Assembly: GCA_026075535.2 (NCBI GenBank)
Contig: AP026546.1
Span: 6,820,001 to 6,884,000 of the forward strand
Source: Tricholoma matsutake
Taxonomy: Eukaryota; Basidiomycota; Agaricomycetes; Agaricales; Tricholomataceae
Reading direction: 5' to 3'
DNA: 64,000 nucleotides
Under the pieces are notes generated by a model that did not search any database, had not been told where the DNA came from, and worked only from the letters and a program-made list of their open reading frames with translations. The translations under genes were made by a program, and so were the position numbers. Positions 1 to 13,876 of this stretch are shown in pieces. Position 1 is the stretch's first letter, and every line of letters starts with the position of its first letter.

Positions 1-648
1 GACTGAATGAATCGCAATATCTGATGAGGACGTGGCAATACCCAAGGACATACGTGGCCGTTCCACGCATCTTTCTTGATTCGGCGACATCAACGTCATC
101 TCCGACATCCCGTCGATGTCGTCAAAATCAGTAACGTCAACTATATCCTCCGTGTCGGTTATAGTGTAGGGTTCTGGGGGATCATCGATGAACACTTCAT
201 TTCGCCACAGCTCTACCGACTGGTTAAGATCAGCTACCGGCAGCAGGTCGAGCGAAAGGGCATTCGGGGCATGGATCGGTTCACCATATTCATTGGTGCT
301 GGCAGCAGGAATGGAGTCGAAGCTGCCTTGCCCAGTGCCTTCAGTGAAAGAGTCAAGATCTTTCATTCTGGGAGTGTCAGGGACTCTGATTCGTTCACCA
401 TCGTCTGGTTCCCACCCGGGGTTGCTAGCCCATGTGAGACGAAAGGCATAGCAATAGGACGTGTGACTCACCGTACTGTAATTAACGCCACGTCGTCATC
501 TATATCGGGGGTCGGGATAGACCAAGTGGTAGGAGTAGAGTCTCTGTCGTTGAGGGATGAATATGCAAGGATCAGGGTTTTATTGAACTTACGGCTCTCC
601 TGGAAACACTGTGAGCTCTATGTCATTTAATTTCGTTAGCTTCGCCAT
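1..648 (-). CDS. Hypothetical acidic protein, 5' part of gene
   Basis: A three-exon model on the minus strand keeps one open frame to the window edge: exons 648-593, 543-472 and 424 to beyond position 1. Introns are GTAAGT...CGACAG and GTGAGT...CTAG. The start is the ATG at 648, the first in frame. The translated part (about 184 residues) is rich in Asp, Glu, Ser, Thr and Pro, with an acidic run around DTEDIVDVTDFDDID and no recognisable domain, signal peptide or membrane segment. The C-terminal part lies outside the window. The acidic, disordered character would suit a regulatory or nuclear protein, but that is only inference. It is divergent from sec23, with about 1.2 kb between the two starts. 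Confidence 0.6.
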
Positions 649-1864
649 CGATGGTGCTTGGGAGGCGATGTAGTTTGGTTGCCGGGACAAGAAGTGTTCT
701 TCATTGGCTTATGAGTAAATCGCCTATAGTAAACATGTGTTAGGGAAAAGACGTACGAGAGGGAGATAGATCGAGCAGCAATTATAGATGCATGAGAAGT
801 AGGCACCGCAGTTTAGATGAATTGAGGGACGGTGATGGGGGTAGTAGAGAGAAAGGGATGAGAATATAAACTCAGCCAAATACTGGACGGTCCGCGTGGC
901 CTAGCTCTGCACTGCCTATAGTCGCACGATATATTCACTCACGGCTGGCAAAAACAGAATGAGAAAAGAGCATGGCCTTGTACCTCTGGAGGAAAAAACC
1001 TAGTGTAGCCACCGAGATGGGGTTCTGTGCACTGGGGGCGGGGTAAAATGGATCCCTCTTCTTCGGCGTTAGCCGCTGCGGGCGGAAGCTTTTGATGGCC
1101 ACATCTGTTCCCAGGAGTTTGATGGGCGTTATATACGATATATATCGAACGCAGTCGAATACAGACTGCGTTCGATGCTCACAGCATGCGCAGTGGGGCC
1201 TGGCGGCAGAATCCTTCAGAAGAAGTTATTTAGAGCGCCGGGAAACAGTGGTCAGACCCTCCGTGTTCAACCGGACGCGCCCAAGAAGTCATCGCCCACG
1301 GCACCGGTTTGGAGGTATTATTCCTGTCCAAAGTGACTCTTCTTGTCTAATTTCCATAGTTTTCGGTGTGTTAAGAGGCGCCCACGACATCAAAATATGT
1401 GCCTCGAGGCCAGAAAATGAGGTCATTGAGTGACAACGCAGTTCGCCCATCATCGAGTACGAGACGGACGGCAGCGGCGCAGCGACACAGGTTGAACTTG
1501 TACTGGTATAGACAACGATACAAGAATAGCGCGAGGTAACATAGTTGACATCACAATCGGATAGAGCATAAACCTTCCTGTATTCTCATTACCTATCAGA
1601 CAAATCAATAGAATACATGTATCAAACAAGATTTCCTACCCGATCTGTCTGGATATACCCTGTAGCTAGCGATACAAGCAAAGGGAATATTTGGCAACGA
1701 GAGGAAGAACGTGTCAGAAGGTGCCACTGACGTTGTTTGGACATTTGTTTACTTCTACGTGGCCTTGGGTTATATACAATTCTCTACTACACTCTGTTCT
1801 CCTGGGACTGTCTGCGACACCCCAGTAATACGCCCCGGCGAAACACAAGTCTTCTTGTTAAAGC
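649..1864. promoter_or_regulatory. Divergent intergenic region upstream of gene 1 and sec23
   Basis: About 1.2 kb separates two divergently oriented starts. No ORF here has coding character; the longest plus-strand ORF (1092-1433) gives a basic, low-quality translation with no family resemblance. The only discrete structure seen is the perfect hairpin listed separately at 1144-1176. The region presumably holds both promoters. Confidence 0.5.
1144..1176. repeat. Perfect 13-bp inverted repeat with 7-nt loop
   Basis: Arms ATCGAACGCAGTC (1144-1156) and GACTGCGTTCGAT (1164-1176) are exact reverse complements around the loop GAATACA. It lies in the shared upstream region of two divergent genes, about 690 bp from the sec23 start and 500 bp from the minus-strand gene. 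Function is unknown; it could be a protein-binding palindrome or a mobile-element footprint. Confidence 0.75.
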
Positions 1865-4658
<2,794 letters not shown>

Positions 4659-5369
4659 TTCTTCTAGCTTTTGTTTCTGTTCTCGTTAGATGTCCCTTGT
4701 TTTCCAAAATTAGGGCTGTGGTATTTGTGTGTGATTACTCAATACTGAGCTCTCAAAATGCGATTCGGCTTCTGCATGGGTGCGATGGATTGCGTTTATT
4801 TGGAATTTACTTTGTTCGTCACTGGCCGAGCTCTTGGAGTGTGCCTTGAAACACGGTTTGTCATAGCCATTCTGCCTATGTACAGAATAAAGAGCAATGT
4901 TTTAGCAAAGGAGCAAATTTAGAAGGGAACAAAGTGATGTCCTGACCAGGACTAGTTCAATATCAGGGACGAAATGTTTTCGTGGGACTTTTGCCCATCC
5001 GTCAGCATTTCATCTCGAAGCTCGGAGGGTTTTTCTTATGTACATCCGTAAGCAAAGTTACAGATCGAACATTCAGTATACTATAACGGCCAGGACGTTT
5101 TTCATTACGAATCGTCGCTTTTACTATCTCGACTAAGCACTGTGTTATGGAGGCATATGGTGTTTCGGCCTCTGGCTGCAGGGCATAAGTACGGGGGGGA
5201 TATGCTCAGGGCCGAGGATAAACAAAGTTTACCCTTGTAAGTCATTTTACCATTTGTGAAATAAAGGCGATGAGAAAGGTTTTCTATCCTTAAAGGGTCG
5301 TCGCGTCTTTTTGTCCGGATCCATTTATATCGTCAGAAATGGGGCAATCGACTCGTCCAGCTCCCACAT
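4659..5369. other. Intergenic, sec23 3' region and OPT upstream region
   Basis: About 0.7 kb between two genes on the same strand. It should hold the sec23 3' UTR, polyadenylation signal (an AATAAA occurs near 4887) and the transporter promoter. No ORF, repeat or RNA gene was recognised. Confidence 0.6.
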
Positions 5370-8300
5370 ATGTCTGCTTCCCCCAATCATGACGCTGAAA
5401 AACTTGTGACCATCCCACCATTTGGTCACCAGGCGCCTTCGCCAGTGTTGTCAGGGAAGATTTCTTCAACGCCCTCTTCAACTGATTCTTTATCTTCAAG
5501 TTCCCCGGAAGGCAAAGCCTTTCTACGTGCTAGCGACGGTGAAAGCGATGGTGATCTGGTCTTCTTGAATGGCGAGCCAGTCGTCGTCACCGGCAGAGAC
5601 GTTTCGCGCTTTGTCGTTGACATACGTGACGATGGGGACGATGCCCTCACTTTCAGATCGTTCGTCCTTGGGACAGTACTGGCTGGTCTTGGCGCAACCC
5701 TTTGTCAGGTGTGCCACCCCCACAAAGCCCATAATCGTGCGCTCATGGAATTATGGCAGATATACCTGTTTAAACCTCTGCAAATGACGGTTTCTACGGT
5801 CTTTTTATTGTTGGTTAACTACACCTTTGGAAATGCATGGGCAAAATGTCTGCCAAGAAGGACAACCGTCGAGGGAACTCCATTCGAATTTCTGGCCCCA
5901 ACCCTGGGCTTCATAAATCCTGGTGCATTCAAATTGAAAGAGGTAGGTTGCATCTCTTGTCTTTGAGGCCATTACCTGTATTTATTGGACATACAATCCA
6001 AGCATGTTGTAGCCACCCTTATTGCCTCCACCGCATCCGTTGGAAGCTCAGCCGTGCAAAACTTTGCGGTTCAGAGAGTTTGTCTTTGTTGACTTGGGGC
6101 AGATAGTCGCTGCTTACCTCGGCTGGTTAGCTCTTCTATAACACTGGGGTCGGTGGACTCACTGCAATCCTCGCGACGTTTTCCACGGCGTGCTTTGGGT
6201 AATGGTCAACCCCGGATCCTAGGGACATACTTGTTAAACTTATGACATTTAGTTACGGACTTGTTGGGCTACTACGCCCTCTCTCGGTGTATCCGTCGGA
6301 AATGGTCTACTGGACGGTGTGTCTGATCTATTCTACCTGGCAAGGCAAGATTTGATTACAGCGATTACAGGCTCTTCCAACCGTTTCTATATTCCAAGGT
6401 AGGACCCATCACACTCTTGGGTCGCGCCTCTAATGCTGCAAAAGCTCTGCACTTCAGGACCGAGATCAATGTCAAACAAGTCAAGTTCTTCTGGACTGCA
6501 TTCACAGGAATGTTTGTCTACGAGGTTATCCCGGCTTACGTCTTTCCTCTGCTGAATGGTGTCAACCTTTTCTGTCTCGCATCGCAACGCGCTTCGCAGA
6601 AGACGGTTGACGTTTTCACAAACATCTTTGGAGGCACTAACGGCAATGAAGGATTGGGACTCTTCTCCTTATCATTTGACTGGCAGTACATCGGCTCTAC
6701 GTAAGTGATCATCTCTTATTTTTGCTCAAAGCATTATTTACGGTCGATGAAGGCATATGAGTTTACCACTCGTCCAGCAAGGTTGGCAATTCATCACCAT
6801 TAATTATTTAGTCATTCATTGAGTTTCCTTTAAACAGCCAATTCTTGGGTTGGATGTTTGGTTTGTTATATTGCGATTCTAGGCATATATTATTCGAACA
6901 CTTGGAACGTATGTTCGACGTTCTTTAGGTGTCATCAATCTCTATCTGATTGTTCTTTCGTGTAGTCCTTGAAATATCCAATGTTGTCTACCTCCATATT
7001 CTCTGCCAATGGATCACTGTACGAGCAGTCGGCAGTTTTCGGACCCACTTTTCAACTCAATGAAACGGCTCTTGCTGAAGTCGGCCTTCCAGCTTTGACA
7101 GGCTCCAATGCGTGGAATAACTTAACCAGCAATCTTGCTGTGAGCAACGCCTCATAAGTCATCTGCGCGTCTCTGACCTAGATATAGATCGGTGGTCTAA
7201 TTGCTCATGTTGTCTTATTTTGGGGACCCTATGCACGAAACTCATTCAACCTTGCCCGCGCAAAAATACAGCCTGATCGCCACTATCAGGTTAACTCATT
7301 TTGTCGCTTGTCACCGTGATGCCAAATAGTTGACCTGTCGGACAGGTGATGCAGAAGTACAAAGAAGTGCCGTGGTGGTGGTATACAATAGTTCTTGCTC
7401 TCTCGTTCATCGCTGGTAAGGAGTACTTTTTTCAGCAGGAAATAATTTCTGAAAACATTCATGTCTGCACAGGTTTAATTGTTGTAATCAAGGGACAGAC
7501 TACCCTGCCATGGTGGTCGTATATTATTGCGTTGATGATTGGTACATTTATTACAGTATGTGTATCACCTTTGCATCATCTTCCACTTATTTATGTGAAA
7601 TTGTAGCCGTTTTCAACCATTTTGTTCGGCAGAATGGGTAACGGTGTTGCCACAAATCAGCTAATGCAAATGGTAGCAGGCGCAGTCAATCCAGGGATGC
7701 CTGTCGCCAACCTTTATGTGCGTTTCTTTTCTTTACTTGCACGACTATTCTTGATTTGCATAAGTTCTCGATGTGGAGTCATGATGTTGTACAACGATCT
7801 ATTGCCCTTGCTGCTGATTTGAAAGTGGGGCAATATCTCAAGATTCCACCTCGGGTCATGTTCTTAACCCAGATTTGGGGGGCTTTGGTCGGTATGTCTA
7901 TGCTTTAATTACGTGACGTCTACTTCAGATCATAACCATATAACAGGAGCTATTGTTAATTATGGCGAGCACATGTCCTGCTTCTCCTTTGGGTTTGCCT
8001 CATAGCATTGATGCCCAGTTGTCATGGTTTCTGTTGTCGATCGACAGCGAGATATTCTTCTGAGCCCAACCGGGACGAATGTGTGGAGCGGTCAACTGTC
8101 GCAGAGTTTAAACAGTGCGGCTGTGACTTGGTCTCTTGCAAAGCAGCTGTACGGTCCACATGGTCCCTATCTCATAATCCCATTGAGCTTGTTCATCGGC
8201 ATGGTCCCAACGACTATACAGTGGTTGGTTTGGAAGGTCAGTTGTATTTCATTGTCCTTGTCAGACTCCTTCATTGATTATTTTAGCGATGGCCACGAAT

Positions 8301-8739
8301 TGGTCCTGTCAGAGTTGATACAATTTTGCTTCCCATCATCTACATGGTCAATTATTCGCCTGAACTTGGTGTTTTACTTATTGATAACACAAGTACAGTA
8401 CTCGTCAAACTTGTCTGCTGGTGTCAACTCTGCCACCACATCCGGCATCATTGTAGGGATAGTCTCCCAGTTGTGGCTCAGAAGATATCACCCTGGCTGG
8501 TACAAGAAATATAATTACGTAATGGGTGGTGCGCTCGACGGAGGAGCTCAGGTGATGATTTTCATTTTATCCTTCGCGGTTTTTGGAGCCTCAGGGGTGC
8601 AAAGGCCTTTTCCATATGTGCGTTTATCTTTCTCCTTGTTCAAGCGACAGCTAATGTTAGTCTCGCAATTTCACAGTGGGCAGGAAATCCGGCTATCGGA
8701 AATGTAGATTACTGTAATGGTAATGGAGTGCTTCGTTAA
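5370..8739 (+). CDS. OPT-family oligopeptide transporter
   Basis: Proton-coupled importer of small peptides or peptide-like substrates at the plasma membrane. Twenty exons join without a frame break: 5370-5708, 5760-5942, 6003-6077, 6131-6198, 6253-6316, 6371-6398, 6445-6700, 6753-6781, 6838-6908, 6966-7139, 7188-7289, 7346-7415, 7473-7555, 7607-7717, 7765-7891, 7947-7964, 8019-8236, 8287-8346, 8399-8617, 8677-8739, giving 785 residues. About 95 Ser/Asp-rich cytosolic residues precede the first membrane segment (ALTFRSFVLGTVLAGLGATL). Family landmarks are EFLAPTLGFINPGAFKLKEH, FGRMGNGVATNQLMQMVAG, the KIPPR motif (LKIPPRVMFLTQIWG) and the end ...GNPAIGNVDYC. The intron after 7964 appears to use a GC donor. 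The substrate (peptide, glutathione or siderophore-like) cannot be told from sequence. It converges with the mannosidase gene, 332 bp away. Confidence 0.93.
7965..8018 (+). other. Probable GC-AG intron in OPT gene
   Basis: The frame-preserving junction joins ...GAIVNY (ending 7964) to VVMVSVVDRQRDILLSPTGT (from 8019). The donor reads GCGAGC and the acceptor GCCCAG. No GT donor in the neighbourhood keeps both conserved flanks, so a GC donor, probably derived from GTGAGC, is the simplest reading. Confidence 0.6.
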
Positions 8740-9071
8740 CCAAAATAGTGTGGATAGTACGAGCGATCGTGATTGCACGGCACCACTGTCTGTTGTATTC
8801 TAGGTAGTATGTAATGGGATAAGGGCATGGACAATAGATATCTGGTTGCAGTAATCCATCCCGCACAGATGTAAGGCATGGAAGACTTGTTCCAGTCACA
8901 ATCATCTGACTTAAAAGTTTCTCCCGTTGCCGCAAAAAAAAAAACATATGGCACTTCCGCACGTAGGGCCGCACACATTTTGACATATGGGTTCGCCCCC
9001 ACGGATAGTAAATAGCTTACGAAAAGCGCGACTGGAAACCAATAGTTTTCGGAGGCATGAGAGGATTGAAG

Positions 9072-11628
9072 TTACAAGTGGAGAATCTTATTGAGAGCCT
9101 GCAAGCCGGGTTCAACCAGCTGCGGGATTGTGCTTATGATTGGGAACGAGCCCGCATTGACAAAGAATGGTTTAACAGGCTCGACTGGTGCTGGTGTCGG
9201 ACCACTGCCATATTGGTCCTTAGCCGGAGGTGCTTTGAATGGGTGGGCTTCCGTGTTGAATACGTCTAACAGATCCAAGTACGTCAACATGATAATGCCA
9301 GTGCAGAGATTCATGGAAACTTACAGTCATTGAGGCTGAAACGCGATGGATCGTCGAATGTCAGGTACCTAAAGAAAATTATCATCAGTCAGATGTCAGG
9401 GACCTGGGCTAGGCAACGGCTTTGTCACAGATATTTGAGAACCTCTGCGAACCAGAAGCTCTCCATCGTGTTGATTCTTGTCGAATTCTTAGAATTGACA
9501 TCACCGAGTCCCGCAAATGCACCATTGACACTGAGGTATTGATCGAAACTCTTGATCGTGCTCGTAGCACGGTCCAAGTACTTGGTGTTGCCTGTGACAC
9601 GCCATGCATAGAAGTTAGACTCCAGAACCTCGGGACGAAGTATGTAATTGCTGGCTGTGATGTAGAAGCCGTGCTCGCTGTTGAACGTCAATTGGTCAGC
9701 TGTCGGAGAAGGGCCGCCAGTGTAAGAACCGTCCGCGGATGTGAAGGCAAAGGCCTCTGGACCAATTCCAGTACTGCATTGGTCGGAAGATCACTACATG
9801 CACCAGTTCACTGGTAAAAGAGGAACGAACGCTGTGCTGGCATATGTGTTCCAACATCCATCAACAATCTCCAGACCAACCTTGACGATGGTGTCGTTGT
9901 TCAAAAGGAGACCACCTGTTTTCGTTTGCTAATTCACACAGATGAAACGAGAATGATAATCACCCAACAACCAGTTCCCGCCACTGAAACAAGCCAGATG
10001 TGAACCAACATGCCGGATCTGCTTGGAATCGTCGTAGTCGGCCAGATAAGTACGAATCCTCGATGCCGTAGTCGACCTCTCGAATGTGATATTAGAAATT
10101 TTCAGAAATTAGAGTTGGCGAATGATGGGATACCTTGAGCAGAGTGGTGATAGAGGAATCCACAGCTGTATGCCAGGTGTCGGCGAAGAGATTATCGGCA
10201 GTGTTGTTCAGTCGGGCATACTTGATGAGATACTCAAAGTAGCTGTCTGAACCTCCACCCCATGTCTGCAAACAAAGTATCAGGATTCGCCGGCTGGAAA
10301 ACAGCTCAGGTTTACATACTACATACCCACCAATAGGAGTACCTCCTGCTGGATCGATACCTTGAGCTGGAAGTCCTGGAAGGAACGTTTCAGACTTTAA
10401 CATAGAGTCGGAGATAAGACACACCAGGAAGAGGCGTGGTCTATCAACCGTGGTGTAAGAATAGACATGTACCAAAAGGAATGTTCAAACTGACCCCCTG
10501 AGCGATATGGCGCACAGATTTCTCCGCGAGTTGCCTGTATTTGTCGTCACCGACATACTTTGACAACACTGCCCATTCCAGAGTCAGCTGACAAGATATG
10601 AAGTGACTGCTCATCAAGGAAGACAGGAGCGCTCACCGTCCCAGCTTCCGCAATGTTAGACTGTAAATCACGTTAATACAAAGAAGGGAATCATGAGAGC
10701 CTTTTACCGTGGCGACAGTGGGTGTATTAGTTGAGAAATCTACTTGTCCAAATGGAACAGAATTATTCTGACAATTCGGAATGACTACCATTTACCCAAG
10801 TTTAAGCATTGTACGGAGACTTACACCGATCCATGCGGTAGCCATTTTATCTGCGACTTCCTTCGCTTTGTCGCGAAGGGCGGGGAACTTCTGGCCACTG
10901 ATTTCGTACGCGCTTAACAACCCACCGAGGTAGCGAATGGTCGTCTCGAAAACACTGACCGGGAATAGTGTAAGAAGACGTATAAAAATCTAGTAAATAG
11001 TATCCGCGTTACCTCACGGTGTCCGATGTCTGGGACTTACTGAAGTCGATCGCTGAGGCAAAAGTTACAGCCTCGTTGAAGTAATCCTAGAGCATGGCTT
11101 AAGATGATCATCGTGACCTGAAGTCACATAACCATGACTCACATCTAGTCCCATTATGAACTACGAAATATCGTCATCATCGCTCTCGGAACACAGGAAA
11201 GAATGGGACCAACCATGGTGTCCATGCCATCTACTATGGTTGCGCCTACAAGCAGCCTGAGTGAGCAGGGGAATCGGATGACGCATAAAGTAACATACCC
11301 CAGCCATTGCGACCATCTGATGATGCTGAAATGAAGTTTTATCTAGTTGTTCGCGCTCTGATAGCCAAACTCACAGTTGGTAAGAGGCAGCAAATCGTCA
11401 TGCTTGAATGCATGATCGCTGGAAATATACGGTTAGGTTAGGGAACGACTAGGGGGACGCGAATTAACTCAACTGGTAGGACTGGTAACTAGTCACGAAG
11501 AGCTTCTTGACATCTCCGAGATTCCGCTGGTACCCATTAGGCACCACGAGACCTGGTAGTTGGACGACACGTCCAAAGACAAGAGGTGAGAGGAAGAACG
11601 CCACGAATATTGATCTTGAGGAGACCAT
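9072..11628 (-). CDS. Secreted GH47 class I alpha-1,2-mannosidase
   Basis: GH47 enzymes are calcium-dependent inverting glycosidases that trim alpha-1,2-linked mannose from N-glycans in the secretory pathway or outside the cell. The gene is split by many short introns (about 15 exons). It starts at the ATG at 11628 with a signal peptide (MVSSRSIFVAFFLSPLVFG) and ends with TAA at 9072. GH47 landmarks in order: HDDLLPLTN, RNGWGATIVDGMDTMFIMGL, FETTIRYLGGLLSAYE, TWGGGSDSYFEYLIKYARL, HLACFSGGNWLLGG, YILRPEVLESNFYAWR, MESFWFAEVLKYLYLTF, and the calcium-site motif NTEAHPF near the end. Carboxylates expected for catalysis are present in DGMDTM, RPEVLES and ESFWFAE. The predicted signal peptide and lack of an obvious anchor favour a secreted form like fungal 1B mannosidases rather than ER Mns1. 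GH76 was considered and dropped. Confidence 0.9.
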
Positions 11629-11986
11629 GCCTGACAGAGCAGATAGGGAGGGGAAGAACTAAACACACGGGGCGCTGTCACATCACAAAAGACTTTGACT
11701 CAGTTTACCAAATTCCCGCTACTTTAGTAGTGGGTTTACTATCATGGCCCTAGTGTTGCAAAATTTTTTATTTCGACCACTTCCCATCCACATATCTCCC
11801 TCGGATATGCCGGATTATATAGCTTTGGAGTACCTCACTATGCCCCAGTTTCCTGTTCCTTTTTATTTGACTTAGTTGTCATCTAATACGTGGTCCGAAC
11901 ATATTCACCTAGAGTTGAAAAGCACGTGATCATACTCTAAAACGATGACCTAGCAAGGAGTTCTCAGGATTGGAAAAAGTGGCAGA
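11629..11986. promoter_or_regulatory. Upstream region of mannosidase gene, edge of TE island
   Basis: About 360 bp between the mannosidase start and the first LTR base. It contains an AT-rich TATATAAT-like stretch on the minus strand near 11815-11822. The last five bases, GCAGA (11982-11986), are the outer flank of the copia-1 LTR. Confidence 0.4.
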
Positions 11987-12278
11987 TGTAGAGAATCGAT
12001 CCTAGAATAAACAAGGTTATACTAGTGGTACAGTAAGTAATTATCATAATGCAACATCTAAGATCATACTCACCTCAGTCCTTGTACAAATGACTGAGGT
12101 GGCAGATTGTCTATCTATCAGTATATATATGTTCTGTCAGACAAAGAGAAAGAATGAGAAAGGGAACCAAGGCATTTGTTCACGCGCATCAAAGGGATGG
12201 GCTAACAATAGTGCCCGCATCAAACGTGCCGACACTTCCGCATTTGGTATGTGTCATCCCACGGTGTGTTTCTCAACA
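11987..12278 (-). repeat. Copia-1 3' LTR
   Basis: A 292-bp LTR, read on the minus strand from TGTTGAGAA (12278) to TTCTCTACA (11987). It has TG...CA ends and a TATATATA promoter-like segment. It also carries a short inverted repeat, CCTCAGTC (12073-12080) with GACTGAGG (12092-12099), found in all four copia LTRs of the window. It is followed inward by a purine tract (GAGGAGGAGT on the minus strand) and then RNase H coding sequence, so this is the 3' LTR of a minus-strand element. The 5' LTR is absent. Confidence 0.85.
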
Positions 12279-12436
12279 CTCCTCCTCACCGTGGTACTCC
12301 TCCTCGCATGGAATCGTATTATCATAGGCCCAGGGAATTTTGTAGATAAGTGAATCGTTTGACGTCTAGGGCTTTGGTGAACATGTCGGCAATATTTTCT
12401 TGGGTATTGATGTAAGTGAGGCGCAGCAACAGTCAA
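12279..12436 (-). pseudogene. Copia-1 terminal fragment: polypurine tract and RNase H end
   Basis: Minus-strand reading gives the end of a copia RNase H: RLTYINTQENIADMF followed by TKALDVKR-type sequence, matching copia-2 and copia-3 here. It is cut off at the left end of the KDZ transposon; the upstream part of the same domain resumes at 23,846. The tract between stop and LTR contains two GAGGAGGAG-type polypurine runs. Confidence 0.75.
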
Positions 12437-12553
12437 TGTAGTGCTTTTGTAATGTACCCCACATAATCCAGGAGAGCACGTAACAATGTACCTACTATGA
12501 TTCCAAGGAGCTTGTAGGCCCATGCAAGTTATAATTGTCCCTCTCCCTCTCTC
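12437..12553 (+). repeat. KDZ left terminal inverted repeat
   Basis: Begins TGTAGTGCTTTTGTAATGTA and matches the reverse complement of 23731-23845 (TGTAGTACTTTTGTAACATA...) along its length. Shared landmarks include AATCCAGGAG, CACGTAACAATG, CTATGATT, CTTGTAGGCCC and CCCTCTCCCTCTCT. The two arms differ mostly by transitions. Confidence 0.85.
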
Positions 12554-13876
12554 GTCGCTCTCATAATAATGTGCTTCAGCTGTACCTGTCCACTCTCCCT
12601 CTATGTTATAACCCCAGTGCCAGCCAGTTTGTCATCGCCCTCTTAGTGTTATAATGTGCATGGTTCTATTATCCTTGCCCTCTGTTATCACATACTGTGA
12701 TTTTCCCTGGTCGGCATTGTAATTTCCCTTGCCTGCTAGACATTATAACATGTCCTTTCGACAATGATCCCTCCACTCACCCTAGACATTATAACCCATC
12801 ATTTTTGGCAATGATCACTCCTCACTTGCCCTAGACATTATGACGCACCCTTTTGACAATGATCCATTGCCCCAGACATTATAACGTATCATTTTGGCAG
12901 CGATTCCTTGCCTGCTCACCCTAGACATTACATATAATGTGACCTTTTTGACAACAATTCCTTTGGAGTTATAACGCCGTTCCATCCCTATTGCCCACTT
13001 GCTCCATTATAATGCATCCCACTCCCCTTGCACACCCCCCTCAAGTGTTATATCGTGCCCCTTTCGACAATAATCTCGATAGGTTATAACACCGCTCTCA
13101 TTTCGATGGTGTTTCCTTGCCTGCTCACCCTAGACAATATAACGCAACCTTTTCAACAACAATCCCTTTGGAATTATAACACCGTTCAATCCCTATTGCC
13201 CACTTGCTCCATTATAATGCATCCCACTCCCCTTGCACACCCACCTCAAGTGTTATATTGTGTCCCTTTCATCAGTGATCTTGATAGGTTATAACGCTGG
13301 AACTCGCTCTCATGCCGCCCATTACAATGTCAAAGTGTTTCACTCTCACCCACATTCTCTGCATTATAAAGCAGTGATTTTTGAGTTGTATGCCTGCCCT
13401 TTCGAGTCTGTATTATAATGTATTATAATGTAACCCTTTTGATCATAATAAGCATTATAACTCAAATGAATTCCTGTTCCTTGCCACCTTGCTATCGTGA
13501 TTCTGATTTGCCCCCCTACATCTGCATTATAACACACCACCTCAAATCAGAAGTTGATCACTCATGCCTTTTGTTAGGTCATCCCAAATTACAATGCAGG
13601 TTTCTTCAACTGTTTAATCACATGGTCTTGTTGATAGTCTCATGTGGTCATGTCTATGGGTTCGCATGTTATCAATGCACTCAATATCTTGTACTTGTGG
13701 CCACCACTGTTGCAAACTCTCCATTTATGAGTCATAAAGAAGAACTACTCCTCCTTGAAGTTGAATGTCAAATCATCGCCATCATCTTCTCCCTCGATCT
13801 CAACCTCAAGCACAGCAACATCCACTGCATCCTCTTGGTCCTTTAGATGCCTCTCCAAAACTAATGCTGCTCGCTG
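12554..13876. repeat. Left subterminal TTATAA-rich array of the KDZ element
   Basis: About 1.3 kb with recurring CATTATAACG/GTTATAAC-type motifs every 30-80 bp, separated by pyrimidine-rich spacers (CCCTAGACATTATAAC, TTTGACAATGAT, CTTGCCTGCTCACC). A segment around 12,960-13,060 is repeated around 13,165-13,270. The array is non-coding; ORFs in it are spurious. Its mirror lies at the other end of the element. Confidence 0.8.

Noticed and set aside
1092..1433. 113-codon ORF between gene 1 and sec23
   Set aside because: No family resemblance, basic random-like composition, and no splice structure like its neighbours.
6838..6908. Apparent 4-base frameshift in the OPT gene, where WMFG was expected from the family
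   Set aside because: Re-reading the bases in the exon's own frame gives NSWVGCLVCYIAILGIYYSN without a break. The exon length (71) fits both neighbours, so the gene is intact.
9072..11628. GH76 alpha-1,6-mannanase
   Set aside because: The NGWGATIVDGMDTM, RPEVLES, ESFWFAEVLKYLYL and NTEAHP motifs are those of GH47 alpha-1,2-mannosidases.
12437..13876. Regularly spaced TTATAA motifs considered as piggyBac-type target sites or a CRISPR-like array
   Set aside because: Spacing and spacers vary, there is no conserved repeat of 20-40 bp, and the element has KDZ proteins and its own TIRs; the motifs are subterminal repeats.
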